From positions 1,054,001-1,118,000 of the forward strand of contig JANUWF010002425.1 in the NCBI GenBank assembly GCA_026120185.1: a stretch of 64,000 bases of DNA. Direction: 5' to 3'. The notes below the pieces were generated by a model, which saw only the letters and a list, made by a program, of their open reading frames with translations, made no database searches and had not been told where the DNA came from. Of the stretch, positions 35,601-47,600 are shown one piece after another. The translations under genes and the position numbers were made by a program. This DNA comes from Voacanga thouarsii (lineage: Eukaryota; Streptophyta; Magnoliopsida; Gentianales; Apocynaceae). Positions within the stretch are counted from its first letter, which is position 1. Each line of letters starts with the position of its first letter.

Positions 35601-38600
35601 ATCTAGGTCAAACATATTAAAACTTTTACTGAAACTCAGAAAGTACCTGTGCCGAAATCTTGATACCCTGGGCAGCCTTAATTTCCTTATGATGCAAATA
35701 AGTCCCCTGAATCAGACAAATAACCAAATTAATGCAGGTTAATAAAAGATTAATCTTTACATGAACAATTACATGAAAATAAATAAATAAATAAATACAA
35801 AGCATCTCAAAACCAGGTCGATGCTAGAATATTATAGTGATGCAACCATTGCAAGTACCAAACAGCGTTTCATAACTACCAGGATATAAATAAGATTGCT
35901 TTTACTATAGTTATCATATCCACTACAACAAACAGGCAGTGCTCAGATGGACTTGTGACAGACAAATTTCAAACAAACCAGTTACTTCCTACAATTTTGA
36001 TCATTTCCCCTGGGCCAAATGTTCCACATTATCAGCTTCTTCAGCTATCAATACTAGAAAAATCACATGCCCTAATCTCTCTCTTTTTCCACTATTAATC
36101 ATCTTCTCTAACCGTAATCAGGCTGAAGTATAATTCTTAATAATACATATACACATAAACCATAAGCTATGCCAAGAGCCTTTTCAGGTGCTTAAAATAA
36201 GTAGCTTTCAGCCTTGTAAAAGATATTTTCAGACGTTCTCAGTTACTTTTTCAATTTTTATCTTAGCTTTAGAAAAAGCTGAAAAGGTTGGCTTAGAAAA
36301 GCAACCCTAGAGGGAATTTCAGAACCACTTTTGGTTCTCATGCTGCTACAAGTAAAATTGCTATATTAATTTGAAAAACAATACTCCCTCCATTTAATAT
36401 TATTTGGACTTTTGGCCATTTGCACACAGATTAAGAATGTTGAAATTAATAGATATTTTTTAATTATGTTCCAAATTACCCCTAATAAATATTAGGATGA
36501 GGAATCATTTACGAAGTTTTTTATCTTTTCACTAAATATAGTTTGACTAAACTTAAGGGTAATATTGGAAAACGTTAATCATTGATGTATAGAAAGGTGT
36601 AAAGAGCCAAATATTATGAAACAAAACACAAAGGCTAAAATGCCAAATAATATGAAACCGAGGGAGTATTTTCCAAAAGCACATATTTCAGCATCTTAAA
36701 GAAGCACATACGAATTAGAGCAAGTCCCCACTATATTTTCTAACTTACTGATTCATTCTGAAAGTATTACAGGAAAATTTTCATCTTAAGCTTAGGTGGA
36801 CTAAGTTTCTGGGAAGTCCACCGATAAAGACAAGTGGCAGCATCCAGTTAAAGTTTATAAGAGGAGGGGAAAGGTGATTCTAAAGGCCAAACCTTAATTT
36901 GACAAACCTTAGATGATAGACAGCTCATGTGGGGGTAATGAGTATTTCTTTTAGCAATAAGTCTTTCCTTTAGATTGTTGTTTTATGAGTTTTAGAATTA
37001 AGAGTATTTTGGTAACAAGTGGGTTTGGAGAAGTTTCCTAAAGTTTAAATTTCTGTTTAGTAGGATTCCTAAATTGGCTGGTTTCCTAAGGAGTCTAGTC
37101 CTAGTTAGTTTAGAATTTTTTGGGTCATTAAATAGAGAAGTTCTCTATTACCTATGTATGCTTTCTTTATTCAAATTAATAAGAATCACAGAGAGTATCT
37201 GTAATTTCTGGTTGTGTGATGCAACCAAGCCCTAAGGTGTGACGCCTTAAGGTCCAGGGTGTGACGCTAGGATCTCTCCTCTTAGTGTGCTGCTACGCGT
37301 TGGTAAACAATTTCTTTACTGGAATTCTGAAATTTCAGCAACTAGTCCAAGATGTTCTAGTTTTCAGAAATTACTTGGACTGCCCAAAGGCTGTCCAGCA
37401 TCAGTTTGGTATCAGAGAAGGTTCTCGACTTTCTTTCCTTAGTAGAAGTTTTCATCCTTAGTAGTTAAAAGAGAGAGAGAAAGAGAGAGAAAATCAGTTT
37501 CTTCATCAAAGATCCAAAATTTCCTTCTGCTGTCCCAAGAATCCCTATCCTATGGCGACTAGGAGTGGGAAAAAACTACCAGCCAAGGTACATGGACAAG
37601 GAAGGAGAGGAGTTAATCTATTTAACCATGGAGAGAGTTGATGCCTTGGAAGCCCAAATCAAAGAACTAATGGCTTATCATGTTGGAACCAAGGGTACTG
37701 CAGCCATAAGTTCAAAAGCAGCAAGCAGTGGAGCTAAGTGCAATGGAAAAGATGTTGCAGATGTTGTAGATTCTCAAAATTTAGGTCCTTCACAGCCTGA
37801 AATTATTGAACATAGGGCTGCTCAACTCATGGCCAAGCCACACAGTACTCTTCTAGGTATGGCTCATGACATTCTTGAGGGTGGAAGATATAGTAAAACT
37901 GATGTCTATGATGCAGAGGGGACATTACCAAAAAAGTGCGGATTGATGTTCCAGATTTTGATGGAAGAATTGACCCTCAGGCCTTTTGTGATTGGCTTGC
38001 TACACTAGAAAGGTTCTTTGATTGGTATGATATGTCTGATGAGAGGAAAGTTAGACATGCCATAATGAAACTTATCGAGCAAGCTCAAATTTGGTGGACG
38101 GGTAAGGAGTATGATTTACAACTTTATGGTAATACACAGGTAGCATGGGAAGAGCTGAAGTTGGACCTCAAACGAAAGTACGTGCCTCAATACCACCAAC
38201 AAGACCTCTTTGATGAACTCACTGACTTGAGACAAGGAACCATGACCGTAGTTGAAAACATGAATAAGTTTGAAGAGCTGAAGATTCACTGCAGGGGTAG
38301 GGAGGATCCTCGGCACACTTTGTCTCGATTTAAACAAGGATTGAGACCAGAAATTCGTAACCAAATGATGACCTAGCCTATGAACACAGTAGATGAAGCA
38401 TTCCAGTTTGCACAAAGGATTGAAAGAAGCTCAAAAGAAACAGCTAGGAGGTTCCCTTTTCAAGCCGGGGAGACAGTTACAACCAGAAAATTCCCTTTTA
38501 ATGCACGCGGCGCTAAATCAGCAGCTACGTCAGCCTAAAACAAGCCTAATAATGCTAGGAGTAAGGTTCCTATGGCAGAAACTAGGAAGCAAGATGCCAG

Positions 38601-41600
38601 TCATGAATGTTTCAGTTGTAGACAAAGGGGGCATTACGAATACCCCAAGAAGAAAAATCTGCACATAGGGATAGAATCCACTGGGGATGAAGAAGCTGAG
38701 GGTAAAGAAGAAAAGGAATCTGATTACCTCGATGGAATAGCGGTCCTTGAAATTGATGATATGGAAGAAGATGAGGAGGACACATCATTCCTTTCAGTTG
38801 TTAGGCGCATTAGTGCACCTAAGCAGCAAAAGGAGGATTGGAGAAGAACTGTGATTTTTCAGACCTTAGTTAGTTGTGGAGATGAGACTTGGAAGCTCAT
38901 TATTGATGGAGGTATTAGTATGAATGTGGTATCCGAAGCTACAGTTGAAAAGCTTAAGCTACCTGTGAAACCACATCCTGACCCTTATAAGGTAGCGTGG
39001 ATAAATAGCAACTCTATTCCAGTGACCAAGTGCTATTTGGTGACTTTAACTCATGGCCCTTACACCGTGATTCTATCTAGTGTGACATCATTCCAATGAC
39101 TATTACTCATATTTTATTGGGTCGCCCATGGCTATATGATCGGGAAGTGATGCATAATGGGAAGAAAACACTTATTTCTTTGGCTTTCATAGAAAACAAA
39201 TTATTTTAAAACCTTTAAGTACTGAAGCTATGAGGGAGCATCAAGTAAAAAGGCCTAGTAAACATGGAGAAAAGCCTCCCAAGGGAAAAGGCTGTAACCA
39301 AGATGAAAGAATTGCAAAATGAAGAAGAGCATGCCAAGGTAAAGATTGGAACCAAGAAGAAGCCACTACAAATCCTTAGCAGCAAGCAATTTGAAAAAGC
39401 TAAGAAAACTGGGGTTATCTTTATGGTGGTGATAAAGGAGTTGAAGAACTGCCCCCCCAAATCATGCAACGAACTCTCCTAAATTGTCAGTTTCTTGCTG
39501 ATTTCGCAGATGTGGCACCCAAGGATTTGCCTAAAGGACTTCCACCAATGCGAAATATTCAACATGCCATAGATTTTGTGCTTGGTTCACAACTTCCTAA
39601 CTTACCAGCCTATCGTATGAGTCCAGCAGAACATGCAGAACTCAAGAGACAAGTTGACGAGTTGTTAGATAAGGGGTTGATTCGTGAAAGTTTGAGTCCA
39701 TGTGCTGTTCCGGCTTTACTTACACCTAAAAAGGATGGAACGTGGAGGATGTGTTGTAATTGTTGAGCAATCAACAAGATACCTGTCAAATATAGATTTC
39801 CAATACCACGACTTGAAGACAAGCAGGACATGATGGGAGGATCAACTATCTAAACTAAGATTGATCTCACAAAGGGATACTACAAACTCAGAATTCGGCC
39901 TGGAGATGAGTGGAAAACAGCATTTAAGACAAAGGATGGCCTCTATGAGTGGTTAGTAACGCCATTTGGTCTTACTAATGCCCCAAACACTTTCATGAGA
40001 TTTATGACACAAGTACTTCAACCATTTATTGGGCGTTTTCTTGTGGTTTATTTTGATGATATACTCATTTACAGCAAGTCTTGAGAGAACACAGCTCAAC
40101 TTGAACAAGTTATGAGAGTACTTCGTCAGGAAAAGTTGTACATCAATTTGAGGAAGTGCAGTTTTATGTGTTCTATTGTGATATTCTTGGGCTTTGTTGT
40201 TTATGCTAGAGGGGTCGAAGTTGATCCAAGGAAGGTAAAGGCAATCCTAGATTACCCAAGACATTACATGAAGTGCAAAGTTTTCATGGAGTTGCAACCT
40301 TCAATAGGAGATTTATTAGGAATTTCAGCACTATAGTGGCTCCAATAACTGATTGCTTGAAGGCTGAACAGTTTTCTTGGACCAGGGCAGCAACTAAAGC
40401 TTTTGAATTAATCAAGAAGCTTATGACTGAAACACCTGTTTTACACTCACCAGATTTTTCCAAGTTATTTGAGGTGGCTTGTGATGCTTCAAACGTTGGA
40501 ATTGGAGGAGTACTTAGTCAAGAGGGTCACCCTGTTGCTTACTTCAGTGAAAAACTGAATGAAGCTAAACAGAAATATTCCACCTATGACAGAGTTTTAT
40601 CCAGTCGTTCAATCCATTCGTCATTGGCACCATTACTTGGTTTTTAAGGAGTTTGTGTCGTATTCTGACCATGAAGCTCTCAAGTACATAAATTCCCAAA
40701 AAAAGTTAAGTTCCAGGCTTGGGAAACGGGTCTCATTTTTGCAGCAGTACACTTTTGTCCTAAGGCATAAAGATGGCAAGGAAAATAAGGTAGCAGATGC
40801 CTTAAGTAATGTGGAGAATGTTCTTACTTCAATGGCTGTTCAGGTTCCAGCTTTAGACTTAATTAAGCGAGACTATGCAGATTGTAAAGATTTCCAGGTC
40901 ATTTACGCTGACATAATGGCTGTACAGCAAGCTGATTATCCAGGTTTCACAGTGATTGACAGATATCTCTTCAAGGGAACACGACTTTGTTTGCCTAATA
41001 CCTCCCTAAGGCAGCAAATGATATGGGAATTGCATAGTGGAGGTGTTGCTGGTCACTTTGGGCATGATAAGACAAGTGCTATGATGGAAGATCATTTCCA
41101 TTGGCCTAGTATAAAGAGGGATGTTGCAAAGACGGTTTCCCAATGTCGAGTTTGCCAATTAGGTATGGAATTTGTCCTGGGACTGCCAAAGACATTTCGG
41201 GGGCATGATTCAATTTTTTTGATGGTTGATAGGTTTTCTAAGATGACTCACTTCTTAGCATGTTCTAAGACCAATAATGCAGTTCATATTGCAAGGATAT
41301 TCTTTAAATAAGTGGTGAGACTACATGAACTGCCACAAACTATTGTTTCTGATAGGGATGCGAAGTTTGTTACTTTTGACAAACTTTGTGGGGTTTGCTG
41401 AATACAAGGCTGAAATTTTCGTCTAGTATGCATCCACAAACAGATCGCCAAACCGAAGTTGTTAACCGCAGTCTTGCATATCTGCTATGTTGTTTGGTTG
41501 GTGATCATCTCTCTAATTGGGATCTTGTGCTACCCATGGCAAAATTTGCTTACAATAGTTCCATTAATAAGACTACTGGATGTAGCCCTTTTGAGGTTGT

Positions 41601-44600
41601 GCTAGGAATGAATCCTTGGAAACCGATGGATTTAGGACCTCTACCTATGCATGTTCGACCAAGTGTTGAAGCTGAAGCTTTCTCTAAGCATATTCTAGAG
41701 ATTCATGATGATGGGCAACGTCGAATTGCTATGAGTAATGAAATGTACGAGGCACATGCTGATTTGAAGAAAAATTTGCTGAATTTCAAGGAGGAGACTT
41801 GGTCATGGTAAGAATTCGACCAGAACGTTATCCTAAGGGAGTTTACAAGAAACTTCATGCTAAAAGTGCAGGACCGTACAAGATTTTGAAGAAAATCAGC
41901 TCTAATGCTTATGTTCTTGAGCTGCCATCTGACATAGGTATCAGTAATATCTTCAACATTGAAGATTTGACTGCATACGCTGGACACGATGATGCTTCAG
42001 TTGCAGGAAATCCACAGCAACTCTGCCACAAGTAACTACTGCAACAGAGGAAATTGAAGATGTGCTTGATGAACAGCTGGTGTCTACTAGAAATGGAGGA
42101 TATCAGAAATATCTTGTCAAATGGAAAAAGCGTCCAATGAGTGATTGTACTTGGGCGACTGATCACGATTTTCAGCACAATGATTGTGACCTCTATGAAA
42201 GGTATCATGCTTTTAACTCGCCGGGGACGAGTTCTTTCAAGCCAGGGAGAATTGATAGAGACAAGTGGCAGCATAGAGTTAAAGTTTATAAGCGGAGGGG
42301 AAAAGGTGATTCTAAAGGCCAAACCTTGATTTGGCACACCTTAGATGATGGACAGCTCATATGGGAGTAATGAGTCTTTCATTTTAGTAAGAAGTCTTTC
42401 CTTTAGATTGTTGTTTTATGAATTTTAGAATTAAGAGTATTTTGGTAACTATTGGGTTTGGAGAAGTTTCCTAAAGTTTAAATTTCTGTTTGGTAGGATT
42501 TCCTAAAGTTTAAATTTCTGTTTAGTAGGATTCCTAAATTGGCTGTTTTCCTAAGGAGTCTAGTCCTAGTTAGTTTAGAAATTTTTGGGTCTACAAATAG
42601 AGAAGTTCTCTATTACCTATGTATGCTTTCTTTATTCAAATTAATAAGAGTCACAAAGAGTTTCTATAATTTCTGGTTGTGGGATGCAACCAAGCCCTAA
42701 GGCGTGACGCCTTAAGGTCCTAGGTGTGACGCCTAGGGTTTCTCCTTCTTCTCTTAGTGTGCTGCAATGCATTGGTAAACAATTTCTTTACTGGAATTCT
42801 GAAATTTCAGCAACTAGTCCAATCTGTTCTAGTTTTCAAAAATTACTTGGACTGCCTAAAGGCTGTCCTGCATCATCCACTACCCCATTAGGTTATCTGA
42901 AATAGAGTTCTACAAATTCTCAAAAATATGCACTCTGTTCTCACGGACCTGCATATCCATAAAATTCTTCTTGGTAGACACCCAAACTATATCATCTGTT
43001 GGCAACAGATTACTGTTGATTATTTTGTGGTTAAATGCCACCCAAACCAAGTAAAGCACCCAAAAGCAGGGTTTCTCCAGCATTAATTACTTTCCCAAAT
43101 TTAATTAGCCTAAACAATGATTTTTTTTTATATGTACATATGTGCATATAAATAAGGCTTAGTTTTTTTGTTGTTGTTGTTGTACATATGTGCATAATAT
43201 ACTTTGTTACATAGATTAACTAATAGGTTTGTTCTAAAAGTATTGGGAATATAGTAGGTATCTTCATTTGACGATTAAGTGGACTCACGATTTTTTTTTT
43301 TTTTTTTTTAGGTTGGTTCTCTGCAATGGACTTCTCAAAAGCTTCGTTCCCACTCAAAATTATACACACACACTTCATATGGACCTAAATCCAGAATGTG
43401 TATTGGAAGTCACCCAAACTAAGCCATCTGTCCAAAATAGACTACCATCAATTATGCGATTTGTGGCCAAATTTAGGACGTATGCAGCCCTTATGAATAT
43501 CATTGCGCTGTGAAGATTTGACCATAATGAATGAAGAATGCATCCAAAAGAAAAACCAGGATGCATCCAAAAGAAAAACCCTCCTTAAAGTTTAGATGGT
43601 AGGTACTGGTTCTGAATGCCGCAGAGAAAGTAAAAGAAAGGATGCAAGAATGTCCAAACACCCTAACAGAAACCCAAAACATGAATAGAAAGGGCTGACA
43701 TCAGTCTCACCTTCACACGGAGCTCTTTCATCGGATGGGGTGTCAATAATGCTCGGATTGTGGTAACAATAGGACCCTACATAAAAATATATATATCTTT
43801 GCGTAAGATCAACATAATTACTTCAGATCTAATAGTACCATCAATGAATCAAAACTTGCCTGCATGCCACAAACAACAATTTGATCTCCTTCGTGGAGCA
43901 CACCGTTAACTAATACCACATCAATTGTAGTCCCATGTCCTTCAACAACCTTAACCTCCAAAACAGTACACTGCCCAGGGAAAGATGGCAAGACAGTCAA
44001 AATCACCACCCCAGTCTCAAAACTGACTAATAGGCTAAGCATAATATTGAAGAAAGTATACTTGCACTTCGTTGCTATAAGTGAGTTTCTCAACCATCGT
44101 CTTTTGAGTCCACTGTACCAATAAGAGTAACAAGTCTGGGACCCCTTCACCACTGTCAGAAAGGGTAGTACAAAAAGATGGGGAGATGAGACTAGTGTTG
44201 GAGATTATTAGCAAAGCAGTACAGATATTGAATTAAAAGGTAAAACCTGATTGCACTCGTGGGCACAATGCTGGTTGTCTCTCCCATTTCTTTGTTTTTA
44301 TAGTACAATTCTGAGTTTATTCCTTGCTCTTTGAACTGTGTGATAACCTGCAGTACAAGAGATTTCAAAATAATGAGTACAAACATGAGAAGAGTTCTAC
44401 ATATAAAAGGCAAACCAGCTTAAACATTACCTGAGTAAGCCTCATGTTAAATTCTATTTGAACATCTTTAGACTGTTGTTTCATTGCTTTCACAATAGGT
44501 GCATTGCGGCACGTCTTCCATCCATAAAGTCTATCCACCTGCAAACAGATCATCAAAATAAGACAAAAGAAAATAAATTCATTCTGCATAAAAAAGAGAA

Positions 44601-47600
44601 AATAAAGTAAAAAGTGTGATATGTTCAACAAATTCTTCCTTCCACCTGCTGCCCAAAAGAACAGGTTTGAAGCATTACTTGACTATACAGTTATATAATA
44701 TAAACAGAAAGATCTCTTAACACCCCCGCACGCGCGCGTGTAACAAGACTAAAATAGCTATGCGAAGAATCCAACAGACAAAAATATCTATAAGAAGAAT
44801 TCAACACCCTTTTCTTGTTTAGTAGCTGTTAAATAGAAAAAATACAGGACATCCTAGAGGTTAGAAATTAAAGAATGTCAAGGTGTGGAAGCTGTATGCT
44901 CAGACATGATGCTTGAGGCACTGTGTTCAAGAGCTTCCTAAAAACGGGCAAAGAGGGAATAGCTTTACCACCATTTTTAAGTTGAGCATGCAGCAACCAA
45001 AACTAAGAGAATGATCAGGCAGAAATGCAATATTACAAAGCAAACAGAGCCTTTTATGTTGGATCAAAAATATTAGCCAGATGATATACAGATATCAGAA
45101 CTAGTCCAATATATGGGGCATGTAGTACATATGGTGAACTGCAACAATGGTTAAAGAGCGTACGATAGCTAGGTTAAGAGATAACTAAGCATGCCATGAC
45201 GTTGTTAGGTTCTCATATAGCCCTTTATGACCCTGACTGTAAAAGGACCTAAGCTATAGGACAAGACAAGTCCAAATTGAACAAAATACAACAAACTTGT
45301 TGGATGAACGTTTTGCCATTACTATTAATTTGTTTAGTTTCCTAGTAAGCAGAACAAAAGGATTTCACAGGTGTTAGAACGTTTTGCCATTCTTAATCTT
45401 AGAGACAAAAGTGTCATATTGCCTCCTCCCTCTTTCAATTGCATCAATCTCCCCCTCTTCTTTCCCTTTTTCTCACCTACCTACAACTTGCCCTCTCTTG
45501 TCCCCCTGCCCCGCCCGCCCCCCCCCCCCAAACATCTTCTTCAGCCCCTTACTTCCACGAATTCCTCTGCATCACACCAGCAATGAAGACCTCTCACCGT
45601 TCCTTTACATCCCCTACCCCCTTTTCCTGGTGCCTTTCTACGCTAACCCACCAACTGCCATTAAATGATATAACAGACCCAATACACTGATTGCACAGAT
45701 AAACTATTCATATACAGATGCATAAGTACACACACAAATCCAATCTCAAAGATTCTTCCACACATATAGGTAAGCAAACGCCAATACGAAAGATCGGATA
45801 CATACACAAATCAAACATCGGAACCAGTCACACACAAGCACACAAAAGTCGGAGACATGCATTCTTGCAGACATCACACAGACAAATATGAATTGACAAT
45901 TTAAGTTTGAATCTCTAATCAGAGTCCAATTTAGGGACCTGACACAAAACGAAAAAGTTGGCTTTGGGGTATTGAGCTTCCATTTGTGTTCTGTTCAACC
46001 CATGTATGTGACAAAAGGTGACTTTGACATTTGTGTTCATGTTTTGTAGGCATTCTATGATTTATGCCCATGCTAAAATGAAGTGCTCCAGTGTCGGTGG
46101 TGATAGCCAATTGGAGACTAGGAAAAAATAAAAATAAAGAAATATGTTACGACAAAACACAAAAGATGGTTGCAGTATCTTTTTTTTTTTTTTTTTTTTT
46201 GAATATCTAATTAGAAGAATGTACCCAACTGATGGAATCAAGAAGTTCAGCAGAGTAAACTGATCTCATTAAATGATCAAGAGGGTCTACCCTCATTAAA
46301 CATTTCCACAAAAAAATTATAAGTACTATTAATTGCCCTCTCCATAGGCATGATATATCTCAAACTTCTAGTCCACTACTTGAAATGTATTAAATCGCAT
46401 GAAGTCTTTCTAAGATATTTCCTTAGTTTAATAATAAACGGGGGGGCTGTTCCTTAAAGAACAGTCAGTTGACTAGGCAGAGTAGAACAATAAATGATGC
46501 TAATTTTTGCAACATGTTGGTAAAGTTCTCCAGACACAATCCAGTGTTTTTTGCACGAGAACTAGAGTATTACTGAAAAAGTCAAATGTCAAATTAAAAA
46601 GATTGCTGCTAACCACTGAGGAGAAGCATGCCCATGCAAATTCAATCTTAGCATGAGATAGATCGTAATTCAATAACAGAAAATGAAGACAAATTTAAAA
46701 AACACCATATCCTTCAGCAAAATAGACATTTAAAAATTACATATAAAAAGACACACGAGAGATGGGTCGGGAGGACCATAGGTCCTCACACATGCTGCTA
46801 TTAAGTGAAGATTAAAAGTAAAACTAGCATTTAAGCTACAAAAGCATGTATCTAAAATAGATCAGCCAAAAGCACATCAAGTAAATCTTACTGTGAATAA
46901 TCACACTTGGATCCAGGTTTCAGCAGTTCCCAGTAAACGAATAACAAATCAACATCCATAGAAGCTAGACAACAAATTTTATAAGGCAATGGAAGTGAAG
47001 TGTGCCTCTATAGCAAACTAAACATGAAGATATGAAAGAGTGAACGGGGGGAGGGGGTGGTAATGCAGTACACATGACTCTCACCTTATTCAAAGCAACA
47101 ATGAACTCTGTATTCCTCATCTTCAAAAGGTTGAGTGACTCAATGGTCTGGGGCTCCAGACCGTGCATTATATCAACGACCAATATTGCTATATCACATA
47201 AACCTGAACCTCGAGAACGCAAATTAGTGAATGATTCGTGTCCTGGGGTATCAATTACTAACAAACCTGGGACTTTTAGCTTTGCATCAGCCTTTAGTTC
47301 CCTAGTTCTCTCACGTATATTCTCAGCAGGAAAATATGTAGCGCCAATTTGTTGGGTAATACCCCCAGCCTCACCTTCCTGAACATTGGTTCCTCGAATG
47401 CAATCAAGTAACTTGGTTTTACCAGTATCAACATGCCCCATAATACAGCAAATGGGTGAGCGTAGACTACTTTCACCCTCACTAGTAGCAGCTTGTGACT
47501 TTAGAGCTTCTTTTCTCACAGAAATTTGTTGACGCTTAGATGTTTCTGCAACCTCAAGCTCAGGGCCGACCTTTACATTTTCAGCATTCTGAGACTTTGT

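Larger units (their letters stand above)
36822..42875 (+). mobile_element. Ty3/gypsy chromovirus-like element in eIF5B intron 7
   Basis: A 6054-bp element antisense to eIF5B. LTRs are 36822-37403 (582 bp) and 42253-42875 (623 bp), with a perfect 5-bp target duplication TCCAC at 36817-36821 and 42876-42880. The order gag, protease, RT, RNase H, integrase, chromodomain defines a Ty3/gypsy chromovirus. The 3' LTR is longer mainly because of a tandem duplication of about 36 bp near 42470-42530. The 5' LTR starts CG where the 3' LTR starts TG. Many stops and shifts make the coding region dead. Confidence 0.95.

Noticed and set aside
36822..42880. Gypsy insertion as a cause of eIF5B inactivation
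   Set aside because: It lies fully within intron 7, and exons 7 and 8 on both sides keep intact splice sites and phase.
45371..45690. Three overlapping Pro/Ser-rich plus frames
   Set aside because: Composition artefact of a pyrimidine-rich stretch in eIF5B intron 2.
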